Shown here in pieces: positions 32,628 to 44,103 of a stretch of 64,000 nt of DNA. The stretch covers positions 39,389,679 to 39,453,678 of the forward strand of contig JAVIAB010000008.1 of the NCBI GenBank assembly GCA_032433765.1. The letters run 5' to 3'. The translations under genes were made by a program, and so were the position numbers. Position 1 is the first letter of the stretch. Each line of letters starts with the position of its first letter. Origin of the DNA: Megaustenia siamemsis (taxonomy: Eukaryota > Mollusca > Gastropoda > Stylommatophora > Ariophantidae). The notes below the pieces were generated by a model, which saw only the letters and a list, made by a program, of their open reading frames with translations, was not told the DNA's origin and ran no database searches.

Positions 32628-33310
32628 TATGAATCCAACCAACCAATCAACCAACTAATCAACCAATAAATAAACCAATCAACCAACCAATCAACCAACA
32701 AACCAATCAACCAATTAACCAATCAACCAACCAACCAACCAATTAACCAACCAATCAACCAACCAACCAACCAACCAATTAACCAACCAACCAACCAACC
32801 AATCAACCAACCAACCAACCAATTAACCAACCAACCAACCAACCAATTAACCAACCAACCAACCAACCAATTAACCAACCAACCAACCAACCAACCAACC
32901 AACCAACCAATTAACCAACCAACCAACCAACCAATAAATAAACCAATCAACCAACCAATCAACCAACCAATCAACCAACAAACCAATCAACCAATTAACC
33001 AATCAACCAATCAACCAACCAACCAACCAATTAACCAACCAATCAACCAACCAACCAACCAACCAATTAACCAACCAACCAACCAACCAACCAGCCAACC
33101 AACCAACCAATCAACCTACCAACCAATTAACCAACCAACCAACCAATCAACCAACCAACCAACCAATCAACCAACCAACCAACCAACCAACCAATCAACC
33201 AACCAACCAACCAACCAACCAATTAACCAACAAACCAATCAACCAACTAATCAACCAACCAACCAACCAATCAACCAACCAACCAATCAACCAACCAATC
33301 AATCAACCAA
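32628..33310. repeat. ACCA tetranucleotide array (AACC/AATC units)
   Basis: Nearly 700 bp of (AACC)n with AATC, AATT and AATA variants arranged in higher-order blocks, e.g. the block near 32640-32760 recurs near 32930-33060. The Trp/Gly/Leu/Val frame on the minus strand is a by-product. Confidence 0.95.
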
Positions 33311-33711
33311 AAAAAAGAACAACTATTTGATATTCAATAGCATAGAACCATAACTTATGATGATTGGTATATGAATAAAAGGTGTTCAGTCAAGCGGCCC
33401 TTCGGTGCATAAATATGATAATAGTAATAATTAATATTGAAAAACACCGGTATCTCAATGCAACAAAAACGACAATTGGTACAGCAGATAAATACAGGTA
33501 ACAGCTGATATTTATTTCAAAGGATTTTAATTTCAAAGAGTTAGCCGTTTTTTAATATCTCGATTCATTGCTAATAAATAAGGAAAAGACTACAAAGGAA
33601 TATTAAAGAGAATGATGAACATTGCAAAAAATAAAATGATACAATTGCACGAAGTATATCAATAACTCATAAATAGCGGATAAACAAATGAAAAGACTAT
33701 TAGAGGCGGTC
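33311..33711. other. no gene seen
   Basis: AT-rich sequence between the tetranucleotide array and an RTE element. Confidence 0.5.
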
Positions 33712-34048
33712 ATCATCATCATCATTGAGTGCCGTCTCCGCATCGAAGGTTGGCTAACATGGAGCGCCATTCCACTCTGTCTCTTGCTTTGATGGTGCAG
33801 ATTGTCATAGGTTTGATTTGTCCATCTTTTGATGTTACTCGTCCATGTTAATCTTGGTCTGCCTCTTTTACCTTGTATTTTACCTTGTATTTTCCCTTGC
33901 AATATTACTTTTATTATGCTGCAGTGTCTATTAACATGCCCCAAAAATTTCATTTCTCTAGTTCTAATTGTGTTTAGTAATTCTCTTTTCATTCTTAGTT
34001 GTTTTAAAACTTCATCGTTTGTTATCTTTTCTTTCCATCCAATTCTAC

Positions 34049-34591
34049 CTATTCTTCTATAAATCCACATTTCAAAGGCTTCAATTCTCTGTTCTGTTTT
34101 CTTGTCCATGTTTCTGCACCATTCAGAAATATTGAGAAGATGAAAAATTTTTCTATACTTTGTTTTAGCCCTTGTGTTATTTGTTTTGATGTTAGTATAT
34201 TTTTCTTGGCATTAAAATTACTTTTTGCCGTACCTATTCTTTTGTTTATTTCAGTTGTACATTTTCCATCACTGGTTATATTGTGTCCCAGGTAGTTGTA
34301 GCTCTGAACTGTCTCCAGATATATTCCTTCAACTTTGATATTTAATTGTAGGTCTTGAGAATTTTGTTTGTTTATGATCATAGTTTTAGTGTTTTTGATA
34401 TTCATATCTAGTCCATATATTTTACTTGTCATGTTTATTACATTAAGTAACTGTTGTAGATCTTTAGGATTTTCTGCTAGTAATACAGTATCATCAGTAT
34501 ATCTTAGGCCATTGATTATCTTTCCATTAATGTTTAGGCCTGGCATCTCTGTGATGTTTTTAAAGATTTGCTCAGTGTATAGATTGAACAA
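34049..34591 (-). pseudogene. RT palm and C-terminal region of the RTE element
   Basis: NGLRYTDDTVLLAENPKDLQ holds the catalytic palm motif, here YTDD instead of YADD. SYNYLGHNITSDGKCTTEIN and a short NGAETW block follow; the frame then shifts to 34109-33720 (MDKKTEQRIEAFEMWIYRRI, GHVNRHCSIIKVILQGKIQG). Not functional because the RT fingers are absent. Confidence 0.85.
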
Positions 34592-35464
34592 GCTTGGTGA
34601 TAGGATGCATCCTTGTCTTACTCCTCTTTTTATCCTACTCCTGTCTTGATGTACATTTTATAAATGGTTTTTTGTCCCTTTCGTCATGAAATAATTCTGT
34701 TATATATTCCTGCCATCTATCGATTATATCTTCGTTGTCTGTTAGCATTCTTCCCTCTTTGTTTGCAATACATCCGCTTCCTGCAGCTTTTTTGTCTTTA
34801 TTAGTCATTCTCTTTATTTCTGTGTGCATCCTCTTAAATTTTGTTTACTTTCCATAGTTTCGATTTCTTTACATCTTAATTGAGCCAGTCTTCTTTTGCC
34901 TTTTTGCACATTTTGCGTATTCATTATCAATTTCATTGTATCTGGCAGTGTTCTTTGCTTGTTTTGTTCCTTCCATTTTTTCTAAGATGTTGTCAGTTAT
35001 CCATTTTTGTTTTTTGTTACATTCCTTTTTTGGGTAAAGTGTCACAGGATTCTTATATGCTGTTTTTTTATGCATTGCCATCTGGTTGTGACTTTTTCTT
35101 CAGGATTTTCTCTTTTGTATTGCTCAATCCCTTCTTCTTGCAGCTTCTTATATGTGTTCTTTACTTTTATTGTTTAAGTTTCTTTTATATCTTTCTGATT
35201 TAAAGCTGTTATATCTATTGGTATTGCTGAATTAGTCTTTTGTTTGTTTCTGTTTAGCTTGATTTTCATTTTAATCATTACAGGATTGTGATCTGAATTA
35301 ATATCATCGCCTGGTTAGGTTTTGGCTTTTTTGACGCAGTTCCGGAATCTGTCTTTTATCATTACGTAATCTATTTGATTCCTCTTCCTATCTCAAGGGC
35401 TTTCCCAAGTGTATAATTTCCTTTTCTCTTGCTCAAAGTATGTGTTACATATTATTAGCCTGTT

Positions 35465-36020
35465 TTATTCACAAAATTGAATTAAACTTTCTCCTCTGTT
35501 ATTTCTTCTTCCTAAACCATGATTTCCTATAATGGTCTTATATCTACCTTTTCCTACTTTAGCGTTCATGCCACCCATTACAATCAAGATGTCTGTAGAT
35601 TTCACTTGCTTCATAACTGTATTTAGATCTTCATAGTATGCTTCTATTTGTTCATCCGTATAGTCTTGAGTAGGTGCGTATGTCTGTATTATTGCTATGT
35701 CAGATGGTTTTGCCTTCATTTTTAATAATATAATCCTATCATTGTATATCCAGTAGGTATTTATATATTTTTGCAGTTCTCGTTTTATTAGTATGCCTAC
35801 CCCTCTTTGATGTTTTGTTGTGTTACCTGAATTTTTAAAAAATGTATATTTATCGTCTTGTATGTATCCACTTTCTTTCCATCTTGTTTCTGATATGCCT
35901 AAAATATCTATGTTTAATCGCTCTGCTTCTACCATTAGATTTTCTAATTTTCCTTGTTTGGTATAAGGTCCTAACATTCCATGTAGTTATTTTTAATTCG
36001 TTCCTAAAACAATAGTTAGA
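35465..36020 (-). pseudogene. AP-type endonuclease domain of the RTE element
   Basis: TTWNVRTL begins the domain in one frame; after a shift it continues MLGPYTKQGKLENLMVEAER, LNIDILGISETRWKESG, RGVGILIKRELQKYIN, AIIQTYAPTQDYTDEQIEAY and ILIVMGGMNAKVGKG. SETRW carries the catalytic Glu and the QTYAPT and GGMNAKVG blocks are typical; the usual GDFNAK Asp is here Gly-Met (GGMNAK), a likely inactivating change. Such endonucleases nick the target for LINE insertion. Confidence 0.85.
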
Positions 36021-36330
36021 ATTTCTCCCCATGGCTTTCTTTTGAGTGTTACGTGATGAAGCTCCAATCTCTGTCACGGTGGTCTGTCATATTTGTCTTT
36101 CGTGTCCTGAATATGCCTCATGTGTACCACACACTTTGCTGTTTTAGCTTTCTGGGTCGTTGATCATTTCTGACTCCTCCGCCCCATCCACCGTCATAGA
36201 CTTTTCACATTCGAGTTGAAAATACCCGGCAGGCGCCATTGTTGTCGAAAAACTATGTGTTTGACTGTGGAACGGCGAACACACGACACAAAGAAAAATA
36301 AATAATGTTCCACTTAAATATCGGTAAAGT

Positions 36331-37490
36331 TCACAGTCCATCCACTCGTCAGAAGTAAAACATACACCAAACCGGGGAAGAGCAACACATACTTTCACAA
36401 CTAGACTGACGCGTAAATCATTCAAATATATCAGCAAGAGCCGAATTATAAAAACGACCACATGTAGCCGCTATGGCAGCACATTAGAGGCCACTGAGAT
36501 AGAATTTCTCTAAGAATATTCCCTGGACAGTTGAAAAGACCAGCGAGGAAATTTCGATCAAAGAAACCACAAAAAAGAGGAAATAACGAAATCTATGCAT
36601 AGATTTTGATTACGTCATGTTGTCTTTCTGCCATTCGTTTTTAGAGTACGCCAGCACATCCTATAATTTTCTAGAAGCGCATTTAGAATGGCTAATCTGT
36701 AGTTCTATAATTGGTCTTAGTCTATTCTCTACAATTTTTCTTTACAACTCTCCAACATAAAAAAGTAGGTAGATGCCCCATTATTGGCTGCAATCTCTTT
36801 TACTACAATTTTTTTTTTCATATTAGTATTACGATGGTCTGTTTCCAAGCTTCTGAAGCTTTCTGTTATTGCCATGCTGCGCTGAATATTATATACAGCA
36901 ATGTGACTCTTGTTTCTCACGCGGCTATTTTATTATTGCTACCGATATGTTGTCTATTCTTCGTACTTCTTTTCTTGGTCCATATGTCTTTGATTCAGCA
37001 TTTTTTTGCGTGATTTTGTGTGTTATTGGTACCTGGTTCCATGACCACTAGATGTTTGAAAACTCTTTCAATCTCTGCTTAGTTTCGTAGCTGTGTAATA
37101 TTATTACGATAATTAGCCTCCTTTTAGATGAAAGAACCAAAGCTGCCTGTGAGATGGTTAATATTGCAGTTGATATTCTTCAAGAAGCCTACAGTTTATT
37201 TATAAATATTTTATTTTACTTCTCTTGCAGTACAAAAAAAAGTATCTGATAGACTTTGATGTTGCATGCCAGTGACCCACAGGTCAGTCCAAGCACAGCT
37301 AATTTAGACAGCACGAAGTGTATGCTTGCCATGCTGAATTGCGGGTTCACACCTGGAGACAATTACAAAAACCCAATGGCTACCTCTTCAATTACATTCG
37401 ACAAAAAGTGTAGAAATAGTTTCTAACGAACTATACAATGTATATTATTTTAACAGGATTCTGTTACAATTTTTTTATGAAGAGTAATTA
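36331..37490. other. no gene; one short LINE remnant
   Basis: Mostly unique sequence. At 36485-36590 the plus strand has GAGGCCACTGAGATAGAATT TCTCTAAGAATA, a decayed match to the RTE subfamily of 17255-17709. At 37340-37370 a B-box-like GGGTTCACACCTG may mark an old tRNA-derived element. Confidence 0.4.
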
Positions 37491-37494
37491 TATA

Positions 37495-37745
37495 AATAGA
37501 TACAGCGAAGACGATGGCGTTGGACTGGATACACACTGCAGAAGCCTACCGAGAGTATTGCTCAACAGGTCCTTTTTTGGAATCCCCAAGGAAAAAGACA
37601 AAGAGGAAGACCAAAATATTCTTGGAGAAGACAGATGGAAGCAGAGATGAAGATGATGTGGAAGACATGGGATGATCTTAAAAGAATAGTAAGAAACAAC
37701 GGTTTGGAAAGTGTTTGTTGAAGACTTTCTCCACAGGGAGCTGAA
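37495..37745 (+). mobile_element. LINE C-terminal fragment (WRWTGYT type)
   Basis: Matches 7420-7705: [32 protein letters not shown] and MKMMWKTWDDLKRI, ending with FVEDFLHRE-like codons. Truncated on the 5' side. Confidence 0.75.
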
Positions 37746-38099
37746 AGGTAGAAAAAAAAAGAATTATATAATTGTGACTTAGGGAAAAGAACATACTGTG
37801 TGAGGAAACAAAGTAATATGAAAACTAAGTTACAAACTATCTGTTGCTTCGTTTTACTGTTGATGGGCTCTGCCGTGGGATGTAGTGAGAGGCTAAAAAT
37901 AAAAGTTGCTTGCTAAGTAAGTCGTCAAGATATGTACAGGTTAAGATTTGATTTTCACCTCCATGAGTGAAATCCATTGATTGAATGAGAACAGTACCAA
38001 CCGATTGTAAAGACGGGAACACAATTCAAGCAGAGACGTACATTCAAAGATTGTAAAAAGACATCCCAATAAATCGGTTAAACAAAGAAATGTTATTCA

Positions 38100-39215
38100 G
38101 TAGAACAACTGTATGCTTGACAAATTAGTTCCAGGTAACAACAGGGCTAAGGCAAGTTTGTGTATTACCACTACAACTATTCACCATATACGTGGACCAA
38201 ATAGGAAAGACTGCTATGTCAGTACTAGAATAATTCAGTGAGTTGATTCTTTGCAGACAATCGAAGTTTGTTTTATTCCAAGAAGGATGAACTCCAAGAC
38301 ACTATGCCTCGGTTTGGAAGGGCACAACATGAAGATAAACAGCGAAAATGTAAACAATAATGAGAAGAGATCACAGATTAACCAATTGTTTAATCTAACA
38401 ACGGTAAGATTTTTAACTAAATGAGATAATACGGGTACTTAATGAGATAATACGGACACTTAATGAGATAATACGGGTACTTAATGATATAATACGGGTA
38501 CTTCTTAATGAGATAATAAGGGTACTTCTTAATGAGATAATACGGGTACTTAATGAGATAATACGGGTACTTAATGAGATAATAAAAGATAGAAACTAGA
38601 TTTCAGAAAACAAATTAAATAAGCTATCAAAGAGAATCCATATTGAAACATGAATATGAAGGAAATAATGAAACAAATGTTTATATCCACATTGTGTTAC
38701 CTGTGGCAGACATGGACACCATTTGTAAAGACACAAGTGTAAATTAACAATATAGGAAATGTAATGTATAAGAAACAATGTAAAACAATCCATTGAAGGA
38801 TGAAACAACTAGAGAAGATAATATTAAAAAGTATTGCATAAGAAACGATGTAAACACAACATGAAAAATTAAGAAAAGATACCATTAAAAATTTAATATT
38901 TAAGAAACGATGTAAACACAACTTGAAAAAAAGATAACATATAAAATTTAATATATAAGAAACGATGAAAACATAACTAGAAAAAAGATAACATTAAAAA
39001 TGAACCTAGATTAAAAAAAAGAATGGTAGGTGTTGCACCAGACGTTGGCCATATTGAACAACAACGAATCAATTGGTTTGGACAAAGAAACCCAACCAAC
39101 CTGCAGCTCGATCATATTACATGAAAACATGTAGGTATAGAGCAAAAGGGATAGATGCAATAAATAAAGAAATTGAGTAAATTTGACATGGTAAAAGCTA
39201 AAGGTACTCAAGGGA
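38100..39215 (+). mobile_element. heavily decayed non-LTR element
   Basis: RT-like VTTGLRQVCVLPLQLFTIYV (the TGVRQGC...P.LF.IY block) at about 38145, then after a minisatellite STLCYLWQTWTPFVKTQ (post-RT YG.E.W region) at 38680 and INWFGQRNPTNL at 39070. Frames are destroyed throughout; one of the oldest copies here. Confidence 0.6.
38415..38590. repeat. 21-bp minisatellite (AATGAGATAATACGGGTACT)
   Basis: About eight units of TAATGAGATAATACGGGTAC T, two with an extra CTT. It lies inside the decayed LINE. Confidence 0.9.
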
Positions 39216-39494
39216 AGTACACATTCCTTCTCTCTGCCACGCTACACGGTACAAGACGTACGAAATTAAGAGCTTCACGGCATAAAGCATGAACGTTAGA
39301 CAGAAAATATTCAATTAAATCAAATAAAGTCATTGAAAAGTCATCATAAAGTCATAAGAGCTTTCGAAGAGCAATTTGACATATCAATTCATCATGCAAG
39401 GGAAATGAAAATAAATCGCCAGGAGGTAGAGTGTTCAGGAAAGAATAGCGCATGTGCTTGCTTGCGTTCGCCCAATGACTAAATGAGAACAGCA

Positions 39495-39740
39495 CTTCGT
39501 AATCCGCCCTTAAAAGGACGTTAACTCGGCGTGTCTACGTTGTGTTTGCAGCAAAACTGTGATATTTGCGCCCTTCGACCCAACACATCCGATTTCTGCA
39601 TGACATTTTTGAGTACCGGGTTGTCTTCCCTCTTCGATCTCTACTCGCTTGGCCAGAATACACTGGTTAGTCTGTTACTAGAGGCACCACGGAGAGTAAA
39701 GCAGGGTCAAGTAAGCCGGACTTGGAATATGACGAAACTG
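39495..39740 (-). mobile_element. SINE-like family C
   Basis: Shows TAATCCGCCCTTAAAAGGAC, GCGCCCTTCGACCCAACACA, TTTTTGAGTACCGGGTTGTC and AGGCACCACGGAGAG in the same order as 57380-57762. The end near 39740 is truncated. Confidence 0.8.
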
Positions 39741-40001
39741 CAATAAGGAACACTTTTCAGACTGACCTTCGATGGTTCTTGCCGGCTATTCGCCATAAGG
39801 ACCTGTACTCCAATTCCTTGTTTTCCTGGCCTTTTCCCCATCTATGCCGTCTTCTATTATTCGTTCTTTTTATTCATTGTCATTGCCGTATTTGGTATTA
39901 ACTAAAAATGCCACGTCTAAATATTTATAAATTTACGTCAATTTTCGTTTACTATTGGTTGTCTTTTATTCCATTTGTTTGAATTTCTTTCTGTCCAATA
40001 T

Positions 40002-40305
40002 ACCCGATCGGGCTACCGACGTTCGGACAACCCGTGTTCGATTCCCGCTGGAAGCAGAGTGGTTGTACTCGTGGTTAAAAAAAAAATACCCATGCGGGCG
40101 ACCCAGCCGCCGGCAGAAATGTATACCATGGTATTGTACTCTGGGAAGGTGAGGAATGCCGCCTCGCATCGTGAGTTTCGATGCTTGAAGCGACGCTATC
40201 CAGAGGTCTCCTAACACATCTAGATAGGCAGCCGGGCACGTATGAGTGAAAACTCACGTGCTAGGAAGCCGATTCAAGTCTCGTACTGTACCTCTTTATC
40301 TGTAC
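40002..40305 (+). mobile_element. SINE family B, 5'-truncated
   Basis: Begins within the head (GGGCTACCGACGTTCGGACA), then CCCGTGTTCGATTCCCGCTG, the A-run, GACCCAGCCGCCGGCAGAAA, CTGGGAAGGTGAGGAATGCC and a final CGTACTGTACCTC. The first ~30 bp present at 30175 are missing. Confidence 0.85.
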
Positions 40306-40519
40306 AATAATATTAAGATGATTCTTTTACTGACGCTAAATCTGAAATGAATAAACTCTCTTACTCACTTTCAGGTACCTCTTTCCGTAGGTTCCAGGTA
40401 AAAAATACAGTGTACAAGCCTTGGGGTGTATACAAGTCATAGTTTGTTTTGAGTCATGCATATTTTATTTTAATTCGTTATTTTTTTTTCGTTTGCCAGC
40501 TTTGACCTCTGAGGAAGTC

Positions 40520-40815
40520 CCTAAAGATTAGGAACTGAATTTTTCGTGTTAATCCCTTTTTCCCTGGCAGCCGTGTACACAGGGGTCCCTCGCCGCAGAG
40601 ACAGATAACTCCGTCTTCGAAGGTACTCATATTTTATCCGTCCATGAGTAATTGACGTTTCAAGCAGGGCCTCGCTGCTGAGACCAGCTGTTGAAACCAG
40701 GGGTGGTTGCCGCAGGGACAAATCATAGATAAAAATCCCAACTGGTGCAGCCGAGATTTGAACCCACAACCTCTCTGTGTCAAGGCCGGCGTCTTGCCTT
40801 GAGACCAACAAGTCC
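40520..40815 (-). mobile_element. SINE family D
   Basis: Reverse complement of 12290-12575: CTTTTTCCCTGGCAGCC, ATGAGTAATTGACGTTTCAA, AATCCCAACTGGTGCAG and TTGAACCCACAACCTC (B-box region). Full length by comparison. Confidence 0.85.
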
Positions 40816-40962
40816 CCCTTCCTCTACCCCTCCAATTCCAATTCGTTTTTGGGAAGCAAATATTAATTTCTTATTAGCCTCTACAAGATGATCTTAGCTG
40901 TTGGTGGTGAGTGGTACTAGGATATTCCACCTTGTTAGACATTTTGTAATTTCTAATTTGTC

Positions 40963-40965
<3 letters not shown>

Positions 40966-41020
<55 letters not shown>
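40966..41020. repeat. (AT)n microsatellite
   Basis: Uninterrupted AT dinucleotides. Confidence 0.95.
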
Positions 41021-41022
<2 letters not shown>

Positions 41023-41098
41023 CGTCTTGATAGATGGTTGAATCAAGCAATCATGATTAGTCAGTGGTCTAGTTAATATATTAGTGCCTTATGTTGGA

Positions 41099-41325
41099 CG
41101 GGAGCCGACATAGCTCAGTGGTTAGTGAATTGAACTACAAAGGACAAGAGGTAGGGTTCGATCCCAACCGACGGCTTCCGGGTTCACCCAGCCTCAAATG
41201 GGTACCGGATTTCTTTTCTGTGAAAGTAAAGCGGCACGGGCGTAATATCGACCACAATACCCAACAAAAAAACCATGTGCCGAAGGTCTGTAAAATGTCA
41301 TAGTCACTAACACCATATATACGCC
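41099..41325 (+). mobile_element. SINE family A, left part, split by the 10-kb element
   Basis: GGGAGCCGACATAGCTCAGT, GGTTCGATCCCAACCGACGG and the SINE core run to CACCATATATACGCC at 41325. The missing 3' end resumes at 51371 as TACGTCACTGAGCCTGACGT GGGTACTTTATTTA, matching the family sequence TACGCCACTTGGCGTGACGG. The two halves share TACGCC / TACGTC at the break. Confidence 0.9.
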
Positions 41326-41686
41326 AGTAGTGAAATACGGCATTTACGACGGGTAAATATATGTTAAACATAGAAAAATGCTGCATTTTTCTCTATATAA
41401 AAAGTATACACGAAGCATACACACAGTAAACGGACCGACCGACCGATCGACATAGCGTGACCTCGGTGAGCGTAGGTGACCCCATGAGCGATGACCGTAA
41501 GGCGTGTTCCTCTCCTGAGTGTAGGTTCATTTGTTTTTTTTTTTCTCTCTGGCTGAATGTTGTCTCACTTCCTCAGGCAGGTAGGTGTATGCTTGTAAAT
41601 AAATAGTGTGTTGTATTGATCTTAAAAACCGAGGAATGCCGGTGTTATCTCTCTCTTGTTCCTCGGTGGTAGTTCGCTCTCTCTCC
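41326..41686 (+). repeat. outer terminal inverted repeat, left
   Basis: Contains GCATTTACGACGGGTAAAT, TATACACGAAGCATACACAC, CGACATAGCGTGACCTCGGT, AGTGTAGGTTCATTTG and AATAAATAGTGTGTTGTATT, all found inverted at 50984-51370. Ends at GCTCTCTCTCC, the breakpoint of the right-arm deletion. Confidence 0.9.
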
Positions 41687-42396
41687 CACTCTTCCTCTCT
41701 CTCTATGACAAGTGAATTAACCAAGACAAATAACGTAAACAAAATATGAAGCTTTCTATGAAATTTTCACAATAAAGATTTTATTAATACATCAAAGATA
41801 ACAGATATTTTTTTATAAATGTACAGTAAATGTTTAACTTCTCTCTCTCTCTTTCTTCTATCTCCTCCTATGCTTCTATCCTACCATGGCACCCTCCATC
41901 CTTGCTTTCCCTCTTTTGACCACACAAGCTGGAACGTGATGACTATAGCTCGTTTCAAAACATATGCCCAACTTCAAAACGCTATTACTCTCTAACCGTT
42001 TGTTAAATACTTTTGAAATTTTCCAAATGTTATTAGAATGCAAAAGACCCTTTAAATGTATATTTAACAAATATCTTGCAGCTGCAGTTTTCTTAAAGCG
42101 GCGATATTTCTTTGATGTTTGTCAAAATTGTAAATTGTGAAGCCCTAAAGAATAGAAATTACCGTAGTTGCTGGTCTACGATTAATTTTCACTAGGTAAA
42201 GGCGTGGCCGTAATGGGGAAATAACTGGATAAAACAAAACACCAGGAGAATTATTGTCTGCTCAGTTCGAGGACGGACGATAATATCAAGGTATACCTGT
42301 ATGTCCAATTTTCATAGTTGTGTGGTCCTGATAAGGACCGTTTGTTGAAATAATTTAAGGTAACATAGGGGCCAACATTGTGGGGGCTATATACTT

Positions 42397-43675
42397 TCAT
42401 TCTGAATCAGACGAGTCTAAAAGATTAATAACTGTTTGGGGTTGAACATTCCACAAACCATCATTTTTCCAATATTCCTCTTCCTGTTTTAAGACGTGGT
42501 CTTCACATTTAGCCCAATAATCTTTGTCTATATTTAATAAAGCGAGATTAGCAAGAGTCTTTACATCGCATATTTTGAATGTTGTATTTTCATCTGCCAC
42601 TTGTCCTTTTAATTTTGCCCAGATTAGTTCTATTGGATCTAAATGAGCATGGTAAGGTGGCAGCCTCAAACTTATATGACCGTGCCCTTGGATAATCTTA
42701 TCTATTTGAAAAATCTTTGTCCTCTGTTTTTGCTTTACTAGAGATAGTAATTCAGGTTTTAAGTACATGTTATTAAATTGTATGTGCTCCTTTGTGAGCC
42801 ATATCTTAATAGCATCTTTTGTACTGGATGACGTCGGGACTTTATCTTCAAGTGCAACAATGTTGTGGTACGCTGCATTGTCCATTATTAGGCAAGATGG
42901 TCGATCTAGTGATGGGAGAACATAATTTTCAATCCAATGTCTAAATATGTGACCATTCATCTCAGAGTGATAATCCCGATTTGTCTATGGATTTTGAAAG
43001 AAAAATGAGCTCTGCATTCTGTATTAGTCCATGTTGTCGACTATCTGCATGAGCAATTATCAAGCGCTGTCCTTTGCTGCTAGGTATTAACCTCTTAATC
43101 TTTCCATCTGATGACTGCCATTCCCTTTGGTTAGTGTGGTGAACATTGATCCATGTTTCATCCAAGTACACAATATCATAACCTTGCTTGCGCACCTCTT
43201 TTACTTCACGTAAGTACTTGCTTCTCGTGACTACTATATGTGGCTTCTCACAGATGATGTTTCGTCCATTGGAATACTTTCTGAATGTAAAGCCTGCAGC
43301 TCTCACATTCCTCCATAATGTAGACTTTGATATTTCAATACTGTTGTTCTTTTTCAGCGATACTTTTAATTTTCTTATTGTAACAGTTTCATTCATACCC
43401 AACATTTTGCGAATTGCACTTCTAATAAGTTCACTGTCGAAATTATCCAACATTTTTGCTCTTCCTTGTGATTTTGTATATTTGGAACATTGACGGTCAC
43501 GTGCTTGAATCCAGCGATTAAATGACCGTTTAGATAAATCCAAAATGTGTCTTGTCCTATTCTCAGGGTTTTCTAAAGAATGAAATAATCTTCCTCGTTT
43601 AGCCTCTTTGCAAAAATAGTCATACATTTTTATTGCGATGTTTTGTAAACTGCAGAATTTCATTTTAAGACTCAT
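42397..43675 (-). pseudogene. DDE transposase, long-spacer IS630/Tc1/mariner type, one frameshift
   Basis: The first frame (ATG 43675 to 42962) has an N-terminal HTH-like region (HILDLSKRSFNRWIQARDRQ, then IRKLKVSLKKNNSIEISKST) and the first catalytic block VYLDETWIN. The second frame (42960-42397) has the second Asp in LIMDNAAYHN and the catalytic Glu in PYHAHLDPIELIWAKLKG. By my count 83 residues lie between the second Asp and the Glu, against about 34 in Tc1. That long spacing recalls the DD82E group named Sailor (from memory). A one-base change near 42961 shifts the frame between SKSIDKS and DYHSEMNG, so the gene as read is broken. No other catalytic residue is missing. Acts in the nucleus on the element's ends. 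Confidence 0.85.
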
Positions 43676-44103
43676 GATAAATGTTAGCGTTCCACGTCTA
43701 CACCTATGAAAGAACGGAAATGGAACACACAATGCCTCGTGTTTTCTAAAAGTGTCTAATTGTGTCAGACAGCTCACGTTTAAAGCGTGCAAAATCGTAA
43801 ATTTGACCGTGTATAGATTTGTAATCGCTATTTTTAACTTAAATACTGTAAACACTAAGTTTTGACTACATCAATGGGTCGTTATAAATTTATATAAATC
43901 AAATAAGCAATAATAATAACCAAATGTTTGTTTTTAATGAAATTAATTCCCTGTTGGGTTCTAATCATTATAACTTTACATGCAAATTTTGAAAAAAATA
44001 GAAAAAGCGGTTTAAAAGATATTGATTTTAAAAGTTGGGCACGACTTATGAAACAAGCTATAATCAACTGATCGGGAAGTCATGTAGGTGAAATAAAAAA
44101 AAA

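Larger units (their letters stand above)
33712..36330 (-). mobile_element. most complete RTE-like LINE of the window
   Basis: Reading from the 5' end on the minus strand: a leader frame with MAPAGYFQLECEKSM (about 36240), the endonuclease domain (36020-35465), a linker, the RT palm (34591-34400), the C-terminal region and a (GAT)n tail at 33712. RT fingers are missing between FHDERDKKPFIKC (34640) and MFNLYTEQIF (34591), so the copy is internally deleted and has several frame shifts. It serves as the reference for the other truncated copies. Confidence 0.85.

Noticed and set aside
32723..32986. Trp/Gly/Leu/Val-repeat frame
   Set aside because: Translation of the ACCA tetranucleotide array.
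36144..36461. 105-codon frame upstream of the RTE endonuclease as a host gene
   Set aside because: It ends in MAPAGYFQLE..., in the leader region of the RTE element on the same strand, so it is taken as element 5' sequence.
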